Notes under the pieces: model-generated | Database searches by the model: none | What the model was told of the DNA's origin: nothing | What the model saw: only the letters and a program-made list of their open reading frames with translations | From: Acinetobacter sp. WU_MDCI_Axc73 | GTDB lineage: Bacteria > Pseudomonadota > Gammaproteobacteria > Pseudomonadales > Moraxellaceae | Direction of reading: 5' to 3' | Assembly (NCBI RefSeq): GCF_025562455.1 | Contig: NZ_JAHPRO010000008.1 | Location: 62,001-126,000, forward strand | Length of the DNA: 64,000 bases | Program-made: the position numbers and the translations under genes | Shown here: positions 10,724-23,845 of the stretch, piece after piece | Layout: each line of letters starts with the position of its first letter | How positions within the stretch are numbered: position 1 is the first letter of the stretch

Positions 10724-10854
10724 GCTTTGTCCTCATGGTATTCCAAAATATTTGGAATCATTCATTTTTTTAAAATTTACAACATTTTAGATTCAAAGCC
10801 CATTGAATGACAACGGGCTTTGTTTGGATTTTGTTTATTCCACTAAAGTTCCTT

Positions 10855-10922
10855 CTCTCTTTGGGAGAGGGATAGGGTGTGGGGGAATGACCTCTCCCTA
10901 ACCCTCTTCTGGACAAAGAGGA
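10855..10922. repeat. REP-like imperfect palindrome
   Basis: CTCTTTGGGAGAGGGATAGG on the left is complementary, with a few mismatches, to CCCTAACCCTCTTC...CAAAGAG on the right, giving a long hairpin in the lptE-leuS gap. The CCCTAACCCTCT core resembles repetitive extragenic palindromes found in many bacteria. Copy number elsewhere cannot be judged here. Confidence 0.6.
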
Positions 10923-10950
10923 AAATTGAAGTGGAAATCAAGCCACCCGA

Positions 10951-13599
<2,649 letters not shown>

Positions 13600-13682
13600 T
13601 TAAAAAATATTGCTGCACAGCATAGCGCAAAATCAAAAAAAAAGCGCATGTTGTACAAGGGATTTTATACACAATATAAAAA

Positions 13683-13709
13683 ACAGACCTGAAATTTATT
13701 AAGGTCTGT
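13683..13709 (-). terminator. Terminator of the DUF4124 gene
   Basis: The stem ACAGACCT / AGGTCTGT is followed on the minus strand by a run of six T. It lies just beyond the stop of the 13,738 gene and before leuS. Confidence 0.8.
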
Positions 13710-13737
13710 GATTTATTTTTGATTTAAGTGAGTTGAT

Positions 13738-14109
13738 TTAAACTGCACGATTTGTCGTTGGCGCAACGCTTGGTGTAGTTTGTTCGGATTTCGGCATTAC
13801 TTGAGGTGTGCTAGGTACAGGTGTGGATGATTGATTTTTATTGCTATTTTCTGTATTTGGCTGAGTTTGTTCTGAATGGGCTGGATTATTTTGTGTACGG
13901 CGTGATGTATGCCCATAAGTTTTAACTTGTCCTTGTTTTTTTGAACCTTTAGGTGGTGGCGTGGTGGTGTAGTGCGTTGAACCTTTGCGATCTACCCATT
14001 TGTAATATTGTTCAGCGTGGTTCTGAGTGGCAAATAGCATCAGACTAGCCATTAGCGCACTTTGTGCTAAAAAAAATATGTTAGAACGATACGCTATATA
14101 TTTATTCAT
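13738..14109 (-). CDS. DUF4124 domain secreted protein
   Basis: A small exported protein. With the ATG at 14109 (M-N-K-Y-I-A) it has a signal-peptide-like hydrophobic stretch ending around N-H-A-E, followed by the DUF4124 signature Y-Y-K-W-V-D-R-K-G-S-T-H-Y-T. The rest is a proline-, threonine- and glutamine-rich tail with no predicted fold. Starts at 14124 or 14133 are possible because no clear ribosome site distinguishes them. DUF4124 proteins are periplasmic and of unknown function. The gene is monocistronic with its own terminator. Confidence 0.75.
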   Translation of the reverse strand: MNKYIAYRSNIFFLAQSALMASLMLFATQNHAEQYYKWVDRKGSTHYTTTPPPKGSKKQGQVKTYGHTSRRTQNNPAHSEQTQPNTENSNKNQSSTPVPSTPQVMPKSEQTTPSVAPTTNRAV

Positions 14110-14389
14110 AGTCTGAATGTCCATTAATAACAATTTGATTTTATGATGAAAAAAAATTCAATAAAGTGCCGTGATACTGATTGTAAATCATACGCTTTAA
14201 ATTGTGGTAAATGAATAAAAATGAAAAGAGGAATTGCGATAAATGGTGTAAATAAATCGATTAAACTTCAGGTAATTTGGTTTAAAAATATACACACAAA
14301 AAATAAACGGCAAAAAGCCAACATTTCGCCTTGACTTTAATAGTTGAAACATAAAAAATGTTCGCTTTAGTTTTATATGCCTTTATTCG

Positions 14390-14449
14390 ATCACCCTTCG
14401 AATAATGTCATAGTGTGTAATGGACATTCTCTCTAGCCGAGAGGGTGAT
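14390..14449 (+). promoter_or_regulatory. Structured leader hairpin upstream of ilvIHC
   Basis: The 507-bp gap 14,134-14,640 holds no gene. Within it ATCACCCT (14390-14397) pairs perfectly with AGGGTGAT (14442-14449), followed by TTTT. An alternative inner stem CTCTC / GAGAG lies just before the right arm, so two exclusive folds are possible. It sits 190 bp ahead of ilvI, where attenuators of branched-chain operons often lie, but I see no leader peptide rich in Leu, Ile or Val codons. Confidence 0.45.
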
Positions 14450-14640
14450 TTTGCTCAAGACCTGTTTATCCCAACAGTTCTTTAATGAAGCTGAGACAAC
14501 TTATACGGTGATCAGTTTAGAAATTTTTCCTATTACAGCAAAAACTTGCAAGTATGTGTGCTATAACAGTGCAGAAAGTAAATGAATGACACACTATTTA
14601 TGTCTCCCATAAATAGTGCAAAAGACTAGGGTGAATCACG

Positions 14641-16365
14641 TTGGAACTTTTATCTGGTGGTGAAATGCTCGTTCGCGCACTTGCGGATGAGGGCGTTGAA
14701 CACGTTTTTGGATATCCAGGCGGCGCAGTTTTACATATTTATGACGCGCTTTTTCAACAAGACAAAATTAATCATTACCTTGTGCGCCATGAACAAGCCG
14801 CAGGCCATATGGCCGATGCTTATTCGCGTGTAACAGGTAAGACGGGTGTGGTGCTGGTCACTTCAGGTCCAGGCGCAACCAATACTGTCACTCCAATTGC
14901 TACAGCTTACATGGACTCAATCCCAATGGTGATTTTGTCTGGTCAGGTTGCCAGCCACTTGATTGGAGAAGATGCATTTCAGGAAACAGATATGGTCGGT
15001 ATTTCCCGTCCAATCGTAAAGCACAGTTTCCAAGTGCGTCATGCCAGTGAAATTCCTGCCATTATTAAAAAAGCATTTTATATTGCTTCAAGTGGGCGTC
15101 CAGGACCAGTTGTGGTCGATATTCCGAAAGATGCAACCAATCCGACCGACAAATTTGCTTACGAATATCCAGAAAAAGTGAAGATGCGTTCGTATCAACC
15201 ACCTTCGCGTGGACATTCAGGACAAATTCGTAAGGCCATTGATGAGTTACTTTCCGCAAAACGCCCAATGATTTATACGGGTGGTGGTGTAGTTCAGGGC
15301 AATGCATCTGAGTTGTTGACTGAGCTTGCGCATTTGCTAGGTTATCCAGTCACCAATACCTTAATGGGTTTGGGCGCGTTTCCAGGCGATGACCCACAAT
15401 TTGTTGGCATGCTCGGGATGCACGGAACTTATGAAGCCAACATGGCGATGCATAATGCCGACGTTATTTTGGCGATTGGCGCGCGTTTCGATGACCGCGT
15501 AACCAATAATCCTGCCAAATTCTGTCAAAATGCCAAAGTCATTCATATTGATATTGACCCAGCAACCATTTCCAAGACTATTATGGCGCACATTCCTATC
15601 GTAGGTGCTGTTGAGCCAGTGCTTCAGGAAATGTTAGCGCAGCTTAAGCAAATGAATGTGTCTAAGCCAAATCCAGAAGATATTGGTGCTTGGTGGTCAC
15701 AAATTAATGAATGGCGTAAAGTTCATGGCTTACGCTATGAAGCGGGTCAAAATGGTGTGATGAAACCACAGCAAGTGGTTGAAGCATTAGACCGTGTGAC
15801 CAACAGTGAAGCGATTATTACTTCTGACGTAGGTCAGCATCAGATGTTTGGTGCCTTGTATTATAAATACAAGCGTCCACGTCAATGGATTAACTCAGGT
15901 GGTTTAGGCACTATGGGGGTTGGTTTGCCTTATGCAATGGCGGCAAAACTTGCTTTCCCAGATCAGCAAGTCGTGTGTATCACGGGTGAAGCATCAATTC
16001 AAATGTGTATTCAGGAGTTATCAACCTGTAAGCAATATGGATTAAATGTAAAAATCCTTTGCCTCAATAACCGCGCCTTAGGGATGGTTAAGCAATGGCA
16101 GGACATGAATTACGAAGGTCGTCATTCAAGTTCTTATGTTGAGTCATTGCCTGATTTTGCCAAGCTGATGGAAGCTTATGGTCATGTTGGGATTACCATT
16201 GAACATGCAGATGAGCTTGAGTCTAAACTCGCTGAAGCGATGGCTATTAATGATAAATGTGTTTTCATTAATGTGATGGTTGATCGTACTGAGCATGTTT
16301 ATCCAATGTTAATCGCGGGTCAGTCTATGCAAGACATGTGGTTAGGAAAAGGGGAGCGTACTTAA
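14641..16365 (+). CDS. ilvI: Acetolactate synthase large subunit
   Basis: A 574-residue ThDP enzyme catalysing the first common step of valine, leucine and isoleucine synthesis. The start is TTG (M-E-L-L-S-G-G) preceded by an AGGGTGA ribosome site. The catalytic glutamate sits in R-H-E-Q-A-A-G-H near residue 51. The ThDP/metal motif, usually G-D-G...N-N, reads G-E-A-S-I-Q-M (about residue 448) and ends with L-N-N. The Asp-to-Glu change also occurs in Pseudomonas enzymes as I remember them; the Ala is less usual. It overlaps ilvH by one base (TAATG). Confidence 0.95.
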   Translation: MELLSGGEMLVRALADEGVEHVFGYPGGAVLHIYDALFQQDKINHYLVRHEQAAGHMADAYSRVTGKTGVVLVTSGPGATNTVTPIATAYMDSIPMVILSGQVASHLIGEDAFQETDMVGISRPIVKHSFQVRHASEIPAIIKKAFYIASSGRPGPVVVDIPKDATNPTDKFAYEYPEKVKMRSYQPPSRGHSGQIRKAIDELLSAKRPMIYTGGGVVQGNASELLTELAHLLGYPVTNTLMGLGAFPGDDPQFVGMLGMHGTYEANMAMHNADVILAIGARFDDRVTNNPAKFCQNAKVIHIDIDPATISKTIMAHIPIVGAVEPVLQEMLAQLKQMNVSKPNPEDIGAWWSQINEWRKVHGLRYEAGQNGVMKPQQVVEALDRVTNSEAIITSDVGQHQMFGALYYKYKRPRQWINSGGLGTMGVGLPYAMAAKLAFPDQQVVCITGEASIQMCIQELSTCKQYGLNVKILCLNNRALGMVKQWQDMNYEGRHSSSYVESLPDFAKLMEAYGHVGITIEHADELESKLAEAMAINDKCVFINVMVDRTEHVYPMLIAGQSMQDMWLGKGERT

Positions 16366-16856
16366 TGAGACATATTATTTCTGTACTCGTTGAAAATGAA
16401 TCTGGTGCGCTTTCTCGTCTAGTTGGTTTATTCAGTCAACGTGGTTATAACATTGAAACATTGAATGTCGCGCCAACAGAAGATGAAACTTTATCTCGTT
16501 TGACGTTGACCACTTATGGTGATGATCACAAAATTGAGCAAATTACCAAACAACTGAATAAGTTGGTTGAAGTCGTTAAAGTCGTTGATCTTTCAGAAGG
16601 CGCCCATATCGAGCGTGAATTGATGTTGATCAAGGTGAAAGCCTTAGGTGCAGCTCGTGCTGAAATTAAACGAACTACGGACATTTTTCGTGCGCAAATC
16701 GTCGATGTAACGCCAACGACGTATACGATTCAGATTGCAGGTACCACCGATAAACTTGATGGCTTTATCGATGCACTTGCAGAAAATACGATCTTGGAAG
16801 TGGTTCGTTCAGGCGTATCGGGTATCGCACGTGGTGAAAAAGTATTAACTATTTAA
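16365..16856 (+). CDS. ilvH: Acetolactate synthase small (regulatory) subunit
   Basis: A 163-residue regulatory partner of IlvI that confers valine feedback inhibition. The N-terminal ACT domain begins [11 protein letters not shown] with the ligand-site motif G-A-L-S-R-L-V-G-L-F and the R-G-Y-N-I-E-T-L segment. The ATG at 16365 shares its A with the ilvI stop and is preceded by GGGGAG, so translation is coupled. An open frame reaching nine codons further upstream has no family support. Confidence 0.95.
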   Translation: MRHIISVLVENESGALSRLVGLFSQRGYNIETLNVAPTEDETLSRLTLTTYGDDHKIEQITKQLNKLVEVVKVVDLSEGAHIERELMLIKVKALGAARAEIKRTTDIFRAQIVDVTPTTYTIQIAGTTDKLDGFIDALAENTILEVVRSGVSGIARGEKVLTI

Positions 16857-16862
16857 TGGCCT

Positions 16863-16922
16863 TCTCAATTCTTCATATGACAGAATTGAGAGCTTAAAAA
16901 GATCTGTCCTTGTAGAACAAGG
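16863..16922 (+). promoter_or_regulatory. Two intercistronic hairpins between ilvH and ilvC
   Basis: TCTCAATTCT pairs perfectly with AGAATTGAGA (16863-16891), and CCTTGT with ACAAGG (16908-16922). Neither is followed by a T-run, so they may protect or process the mRNA rather than terminate it. GTGGAG lies just ahead of the ilvC ATG. Confidence 0.4.
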
Positions 16923-16940
16923 GAAATGAAAAAATTTTAG

Positions 16941-17969
<1,029 letters not shown>

Positions 17970-17986
17970 TTTTAGTTGAGTTCACG

Positions 17987-18015
17987 AAAACCCTGCATAT
18001 TGCAGGGTTTTCTTT
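17987..18015 (+). terminator. Terminator of the ilvIHC operon
   Basis: An 11-bp perfect stem AAAACCCTGCA / TGCAGGGTTTT with a three-base loop is followed by TCTTT, 17 bp after the ilvC stop. Confidence 0.9.
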
Positions 18016-18104
18016 ATCACACGTTTGATGGAAACTCGTGATTTAATTCATAAAACTAATCAAATTTGTGCTTTTATTTTGTTGATTTCTAAAGTAAAAA
18101 AACC

Positions 18105-18165
18105 TTGACCTTCACAACGATAGTGGTATTGTTTAGTGACATCAAAAAGTTGGTGTTATGAAGGT
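18105..18165 (+). promoter_or_regulatory. Candidate promoter with inverted repeat ahead of the MHYT gene
   Basis: TTGACC (18105-18110) and TATTGT (18127-18132), spaced by 16 bp, look like a sigma-70 promoter. ACCTTCA (18108-18114) is repeated inverted as TGAAGGT (18159-18165), bracketing the start region. It could be an operator or an RNA stem. Confidence 0.4.
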
Positions 18166-18241
18166 AAAGTTGAGCAGGGAGAGGGCTGTTTATTTAGCTT
18201 TCAAAATAAAAACAAGTATTTAATAACCATGGAAATTTTGT

Positions 18242-20311
18242 ATGGTACATGTTGATTATGACTATACCTTTGTACTCGGTTCAGTTTTAGTCGCTGTCAT
18301 CGTGTGCTATGTTGCTATTTCTACAGAACAATTAATTTTTAAAGACACCTACAAGCATTATGAAAAATGGATTCTAATTTGCAGCAGTCTTATTTTAGGC
18401 TTTGCTATTTGGTCGATGCATTTTGTAGGAATGTTTGCCTGCCATTTACCCGAAGGCTATTCTTTTAATCTCGGGTTAACCGTATTGTCCTACATGATTG
18501 CAGCAGTAGCTTCACTGTTCGCGCTTTGGTTAACATCACGCCCAACTTTACCCTTACCCCGTCTTGTCATTGGCTCTGTTCTCATGGGGTTGGGAATTTC
18601 AGGGATGCATTATACGGGGATGATGGGCTTGGTGATTGAGAACCATCATTTGGTTTATGACCCTTTGATTGTTGTATTTTCAGTGCTCATTGCCATTAGT
18701 GGTTCGGGTTTGGCTTTTTTTCTCATTTTCAAATATAAAAGCGCAATTGGACGAAAATTAGGTTTAAAGCTAGCAATTGCGGTGACGATGGCGCTGAGCA
18801 TTGTGGGGATGCATTATACGGGTATGGCGGCGACTACATTCATTTCAACTCATTATAATCATGTCATGATGGGGTATGAAGCAGGTCAGGGCCTCCTCTT
18901 ATTTACCATTCTTTTTGTGACTAGTCTGATTTTGGTTGCTGGTTTTTGTGTTGCTGTTCTAGAGCTAAGGCTGGAGGAGCGTAATCATGCACTTTCGCAA
19001 TTGAATAAAGAACTTGCAGGTCTGGCGATCAAAGATAATCTAACCAAATTACCCAATCGTTTATTTTTAGTTGATTATGCACAAGTAATTTTTGCAGAAC
19101 ACCGGTTACGTGAGCAGAATATTGCGTTTTTATATTTAGATCTGGATCGCTTTAAGTCAGTCAATGATGCTTTTGGTCATCATGTAGGAGACCAGTTGTT
19201 GATTCAGATGGCGAATCGTATTTACCGCCATATGAATGAACGAAGTAAGTTTTTGAGAATAGGGGGAGATGAATTTTTACTGATCATTGAAAACTCCACT
19301 GTTGCAGAAGCTACTGAAAAAGCTGAAGAGGTTTTGCAGCAGGTTCAGGAAACTTATCTCATTGTTGGTAAAGAAATTAATGTATCGGCCAGTGTGGGGA
19401 TCGCGATGTATCCTGAACATGGCGCAAATTTACAAGATTTATTAATTAATGCTGATGCGGCTATGTTGATTTCTAAAGAGCAAGGACGTAATACCAGTAC
19501 ATTATTTAGTTATTCCAGTCTACAAGATGAAGCAAAAAGTCAGTCTAAATTAATCAATGATTTATATAAGGCTGTAGATGAGCAACAATTTGTATTATTT
19601 TATCAGCCGAAGTTTACGATTAATCAAAAAATTTGTGGCGTTGAGGCTTTAATCCGATGGCAACATCCAACATTGGGATTACTCACCCCTCATATGTTTA
19701 TTGATGGGGCTGAAAAAACGGGATTGATTGTTCCAATGGGATATTGGGCACTTGAAGAAGCTTGTAAGCAGATTCAGGAATGGGCCCATAGTAATATTCC
19801 TTTTTATCCGATCGCCGTTAATCTTTCCGCAATTCAATTTGAAAATAAAAAATTATTTTCGACCCTTGAGCGTTTAATAGAAAAATATAATATTCAGCCT
19901 AATCATTTAATTATAGAAATTACAGAATCTACAGCCATGCGTCATATTGACATGAGTATTCGTACTTTTGAGCGTTTACGTGATTTAGGTATTCGTATTG
20001 CGATTGACGATTTTGGTACAGGGCACTCGAGCTTTTTATATTTGAAAGATTTACCTGTTGACGAGCTCAAAATTGATCGTGGTTTTATTGTGAACCTTGA
20101 ATCAGGCTCGAAAGAAGAAATTATTCTGGAAAGTATTATTCAGCTAGCAACAAAATTAGGATTGTGTGTCACTGCAGAAGGCGTGGAAACCCCTCAACAA
20201 GCCGAAATTTTACGGCGTTTAGGTTGCCATCAGCTACAAGGTTATTTATTGGGTATGCCTGTTTCAGTAGATCGTCTTGCTATATACAAAGAAAACTACC
20301 AGTTTTCTTAA
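18242..20311 (+). CDS. MHYT-GGDEF-EAL cyclic-di-GMP turnover protein
   Basis: A 689-residue inner membrane signalling protein. Seven N-terminal hydrophobic segments carry three MHYT-type motifs (M-H-F-V-G-M near 59, M-H-Y-T-G-M near 121 and 189), thought to bind copper and sense a diatomic gas or redox state. The diguanylate cyclase domain follows with an intact G-G-D-E-F near residue 341. The phosphodiesterase domain has E-A-L-I-R-W near 467 and D-D-F-G-T-G. Both catalytic signatures look complete, so either activity is possible. It is a single-gene unit. Confidence 0.93.
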   Translation: MVHVDYDYTFVLGSVLVAVIVCYVAISTEQLIFKDTYKHYEKWILICSSLILGFAIWSMHFVGMFACHLPEGYSFNLGLTVLSYMIAAVASLFALWLTSRPTLPLPRLVIGSVLMGLGISGMHYTGMMGLVIENHHLVYDPLIVVFSVLIAISGSGLAFFLIFKYKSAIGRKLGLKLAIAVTMALSIVGMHYTGMAATTFISTHYNHVMMGYEAGQGLLLFTILFVTSLILVAGFCVAVLELRLEERNHALSQLNKELAGLAIKDNLTKLPNRLFLVDYAQVIFAEHRLREQNIAFLYLDLDRFKSVNDAFGHHVGDQLLIQMANRIYRHMNERSKFLRIGGDEFLLIIENSTVAEATEKAEEVLQQVQETYLIVGKEINVSASVGIAMYPEHGANLQDLLINADAAMLISKEQGRNTSTLFSYSSLQDEAKSQSKLINDLYKAVDEQQFVLFYQPKFTINQKICGVEALIRWQHPTLGLLTPHMFIDGAEKTGLIVPMGYWALEEACKQIQEWAHSNIPFYPIAVNLSAIQFENKKLFSTLERLIEKYNIQPNHLIIEITESTAMRHIDMSIRTFERLRDLGIRIAIDDFGTGHSSFLYLKDLPVDELKIDRGFIVNLESGSKEEIILESIIQLATKLGLCVTAEGVETPQQAEILRRLGCHQLQGYLLGMPVSVDRLAIYKENYQFS

Positions 20312-20494
20312 ATTTTATTTTTATAAGGTTTTGATATTTAAGAGCTATTAATATATCTAATGTTAAAAATTTTTAACATATTGAGTTCTTTTTTGGAACT
20401 TAATTGTGTATAGTATTTCGGACTGTTGATTTTAATGCAGTAAGATTTATACGATTTTAATTATTTACAAAAGATGCGCAGGAGATAGTGGATC

Positions 20495-20935
20495 ATGGAT
20501 TTAAAAAAAATGACAGGATTGGAAATAATGCAAGCTTTTGCCCAAGGCTTATTTCCAACACCTGGTATTGCGAAAACTATGCCTATGCAACCACTAGCAG
20601 TTGAACATGGTCGAATTGTATTTGAGGCTATTGCAGATGAACGGCATACCAATCCTTTGGGAGGCGTACATGGTGGTTTTGCTGCAACAGTACTTGATTC
20701 GGTCACAGGTTGTGCTACACATACTGTTCTGGCGGCAGGAGAAGCATATGGTACAACAGATTTAGCTATTAAAATGTGTCGTCCAATGCCTTTTAATAAA
20801 AAACTAATTGCCGAAGGAAAGGTGATTAATATCGGGAAAAACTTGGTGATCTCTGAAGGTTATTTACGAGATGAGGATGGCAAGTTGTATGCACATGCTA
20901 CAGCGACTAATATGATTATTCGTGCTAAAGCTTAG
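20495..20935 (+). CDS. PaaI-family hotdog thioesterase
   Basis: A 146-residue single hotdog domain. The family signature N-P-L-G-G-V-H-G-G-F-A-A-T-V-L-D (about residues 51-66) includes the catalytic Asp/His-Gly-Gly region. Such enzymes hydrolyse acyl- or phenylacyl-CoA thioesters; the substrate cannot be read from sequence. GGAG precedes the start. It has its own intergenic space on each side and is probably monocistronic. Confidence 0.85.
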   Translation: MDLKKMTGLEIMQAFAQGLFPTPGIAKTMPMQPLAVEHGRIVFEAIADERHTNPLGGVHGGFAATVLDSVTGCATHTVLAAGEAYGTTDLAIKMCRPMPFNKKLIAEGKVINIGKNLVISEGYLRDEDGKLYAHATATNMIIRAKA

Positions 20936-20981
20936 TGAAATCATTAATTCGAAAATGGATGAAACTATTCATTTTTTCTTC

Positions 20982-21018
20982 AAAAAAAGCAAAGTTGAGA
21001 ATATGTTTTCAACTTTGC
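20982..21018 (-). terminator. Strong minus-strand terminator without an obvious gene
   Basis: A perfect 10-bp stem GCAAAGTTGA / TCAACTTTGC is followed on the minus strand by TTTTTTTG. The thioesterase and prfC are both on the plus strand, so the transcript it ends would start inside 21,019-21,272. That gap also has a GTGGAT / ATCCAC stem (21,127-21,152) and a TTGGAT/ATCCAA palindrome. The whole 20,936-21,272 gap holds no protein gene. Confidence 0.5.
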
Positions 21019-21272
21019 TAAATAACAGATATCATCATTAAAATTTGTATTGGATACATCCAATGTAAGAGAGCAAAAACAATAAACAATTTTAGTGTTT
21101 TGACCGTTGGCTGCCGAAGATAGCTAGTGGATAAAATAGATTTCATCCACAGAAACTGATGTGGCGATTTATCCTTTTGCTATTTCTGCTACAATTGCGC
21201 CAATTTAGCTTTCCTTACATCTGCTGTAATCAACAGGATTATCGCAAAGATGTTCAATACGAAGATTTTCTC

Positions 21273-22862
21273 ATGTTTAAAGATCAATTAGCTACGGAAG
21301 TTCAAGCCCGTAGAACCTTTGCGATTATTTCGCACCCCGATGCGGGTAAAACCACGATGACAGAAAAATTACTGTTATGGGGTAAAGCCATTCAGGTTGC
21401 GGGTATGGTAAAAAGCCGTAAATCTGACCGAGCTGCAACATCGGACTGGATGGAAATGGAAAAAGAGCGTGGGATTTCGATCACCACCTCAGTCATGCAG
21501 TTTCCATATAAGCAACATACCATTAACTTACTGGATACTCCGGGACATGAAGACTTCTCGGAAGACACCTATCGTACTTTGACTGCAGTTGACTCTGCGT
21601 TAATGGTAATTGATGGTGCTAAAGGGGTTGAAGAACGAACCATCAAATTGATGGAAGTGTGTCGCATGCGTGATACACCGATCATTTCATTCGTTAACAA
21701 AATGGACCGTGAAATCCGTGAGCCGTTAGAGTTGTTGGATGAAATTGAAAATGTTCTAAATATCCGTTGTGTACCTATTACATGGCCTTTGGGTATGGGA
21801 CGTGATTTTGCTGGGGTGTACAATATTCTTGAAGATAAATTATATGTCTACAAGGCTGGTTTTGGTTCAACCATTACCGATATCGAAGTGCGTGATGGTT
21901 ATGACCATGCGGATATTCGTGAAAAAGTAGGTGAACTAGCATGGGCATCTTTTGCAGAGTCATTAGAACTTGTACAAATGGCCAATGAACCTTTGGATCG
22001 GGAATTATTTTTACAAGGTAAACAAACACCAGTTTTGTTTGGTACAGCGCTTGGAAACTTTGCTGTTGACCATGTATTAGATGCTTTTATCAATTGGGCA
22101 CCAGAGCCTAAAGCGCATCCGACTCAGGAACGTATTGTTGAAGCAACTGAAGAAGGTTTTAGTGGGTTTGTCTTTAAAATTCAAGCCAATATGGATCCAA
22201 AACACCGTGACCGTATTGCTTTTATGCGTATTTGCTCAGGTAAATATGAAAAAGGTTTAAAGATGAATCATGTGCGGATTGGCAAAGAAATTCGTATTTC
22301 GGATGCATTGACTTTCCTTGCAGGAGAGCGTGAACATCTAGAAGAAGCATGGCCAGGCGATATCATTGGTTTGCATAATCACGGCACAATCCAGATTGGC
22401 GATACCTTTACCAGTGGAGAAAAACTACATTTTACTGGTATTCCGCACTTCGCCCCTGAAATGTTCCGTCGTGTCCGTTTGCGCGATCCGCTTAAATCGA
22501 AACAGCTACAAAAAGGATTGAAAGAGTTGTCCGAAGAGGGGGCAACCCAAGTCTTTATGCCGCAAAATAGCAATGATTTGATTGTTGGTGCGGTGGGTGT
22601 GCTTCAGTTTGATGTCGTCGCGTATCGCTTAAAAGAAGAATATAAGGTCGATTGTATTTATGAGCCGGTCAACATTAACACCGTGCGCTGGATCTATTGT
22701 GATGACGATAAAAAACTGAATGACTTTAAGAAAAAAGCGCATGATCAATTGTCGCTGGATGGTGGTGGCCATTTGACTTATCTAGCGCCGAGTCGTGTTA
22801 ATTTGCAAATTATGCAGGAACGTTGGCCTGATATTGAGTTCCGTAATACACGCGAACACTAA
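21273..22862 (+). CDS. prfC: Peptide chain release factor 3
   Basis: A 529-residue translational GTPase that recycles RF1/RF2 from the ribosome. The ATG at 21273 gives exactly the E. coli length; the open frame extends upstream but has no family similarity. G1 is S-H-P-D-A-G-K-T-T (about residues 20-28), G3 is D-T-P-G-H-E-D-F, and G4 is N-K-M-D. The switch segment with E-R-G-I-S-I-T-T-S is present. A good terminator follows. Confidence 0.96.
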   Translation: MFKDQLATEVQARRTFAIISHPDAGKTTMTEKLLLWGKAIQVAGMVKSRKSDRAATSDWMEMEKERGISITTSVMQFPYKQHTINLLDTPGHEDFSEDTYRTLTAVDSALMVIDGAKGVEERTIKLMEVCRMRDTPIISFVNKMDREIREPLELLDEIENVLNIRCVPITWPLGMGRDFAGVYNILEDKLYVYKAGFGSTITDIEVRDGYDHADIREKVGELAWASFAESLELVQMANEPLDRELFLQGKQTPVLFGTALGNFAVDHVLDAFINWAPEPKAHPTQERIVEATEEGFSGFVFKIQANMDPKHRDRIAFMRICSGKYEKGLKMNHVRIGKEIRISDALTFLAGEREHLEEAWPGDIIGLHNHGTIQIGDTFTSGEKLHFTGIPHFAPEMFRRVRLRDPLKSKQLQKGLKELSEEGATQVFMPQNSNDLIVGAVGVLQFDVVAYRLKEEYKVDCIYEPVNINTVRWIYCDDDKKLNDFKKKAHDQLSLDGGGHLTYLAPSRVNLQIMQERWPDIEFRNTREH

Positions 22863-22873
22863 ATTGCATGCAG

Positions 22874-22900
22874 CAGCTTCTTTCGGGAAGCTGTTTTTTA
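22874..22900 (+). terminator. Terminator of prfC
   Basis: The stem CAGCTTC / GAAGCTG with a TTTCGG loop, followed by TTTTTT, lies 12 bp after the prfC stop. Confidence 0.88.
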
Positions 22901-22939
22901 TTTTAAAGTAGACGCTTTGATCAATGTGGGAAAGGCATC

Positions 22940-23758
22940 ATGCAGATGACGAAACAGTTCTTGATAGTGGGTTTAATCGGGATATTGTCCATGCTTGCTG
23001 CTTGCACAAAAAGTAATCATGATCAGAAAGCTGAGCAAGAAAAATCAGCTATTTCACATGATAAAGCAGAGATCTTACCTTATTTAGATATTCAGGAAAG
23101 TAAGGCTAAATATGCGCTGCCTTTTTGTGAAAAGAAAAACTGCATTGATATTGATATACGAACTATTCAAACAAAAGACAGTTGGCTCAATGGTTGGGTT
23201 GAGCAAAAACTGGCGTATGTCGTACAGGCGCAAATCGGTCAAAATCAGAAGATCAATCTCCAAAAAGCTATCAATGCCTATATTGCTCAGTCGGATACTT
23301 GGCAGGATCAGTATTCTAAAAATCAGGCTTATGAGCTCCATATCAGCACGCGAGTCGCTTCGCAACGTAATGAATATGTACTCTTGCAAGTGGCTTTAAA
23401 CTCAAAGCAGGAAGAGGTCATCGTCAAAGATCGTTATTATTTCTTTGTGGCTAATCGCAAACTGAAAAAAGAAATCAACATTCTCGATATTTTACAGAAG
23501 AATCAACAAAGTAACATGAATCAGATTGTTCAAGATTATTATCAAAAATGGTTGAAGCAACAATCGGCTGAAGTGCAGGCCGAAGCGCCCAAAAAATTAT
23601 ATTGGGGGCAGGCAGATTGGTTTTTTGATAGCGAAGGGATTGGACTACACTATCGTGCCAATCAAATTAGTAAACAAGCAGGTCAATTTGATATTTATTT
23701 ATCAACAGCACAAACTAAAGCGTTGTTACAGCCTGAGATTTATCACAAAATGTTTTAA
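22940..23758 (+). CDS. RsiV-like lipoprotein (DUF3298-type)
   Basis: A 272-residue lipoprotein with the signal M-T-K-Q-F-L-I-V-G ending L-A-A-C (Cys 22). The mature part has the architecture of DUF4163/DUF3298 proteins, resembling the next gene: a two-Cys segment (F-C-E-K-K-N-C), a helix-rich middle, and a C-terminal strand region with G-L-H-Y-R-A-N. Such proteins are periplasm-facing and of unknown role; the RsiV anti-sigma factor, which binds lysozyme, shares the fold. GGGAAAGG precedes the start. It may be co-transcribed with the paralogue 80 bp downstream. Confidence 0.7.
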   Translation: MQMTKQFLIVGLIGILSMLAACTKSNHDQKAEQEKSAISHDKAEILPYLDIQESKAKYALPFCEKKNCIDIDIRTIQTKDSWLNGWVEQKLAYVVQAQIGQNQKINLQKAINAYIAQSDTWQDQYSKNQAYELHISTRVASQRNEYVLLQVALNSKQEEVIVKDRYYFFVANRKLKKEINILDILQKNQQSNMNQIVQDYYQKWLKQQSAEVQAEAPKKLYWGQADWFFDSEGIGLHYRANQISKQAGQFDIYLSTAQTKALLQPEIYHKMF

Positions 23759-23845
23759 TCTGTATTGAAATTTACACAATACTAGTCAAGCATGATCAAG
23801 TTACATTAGCATAAATTGAAACTTATTTTTTGTTAGGCAATGACA

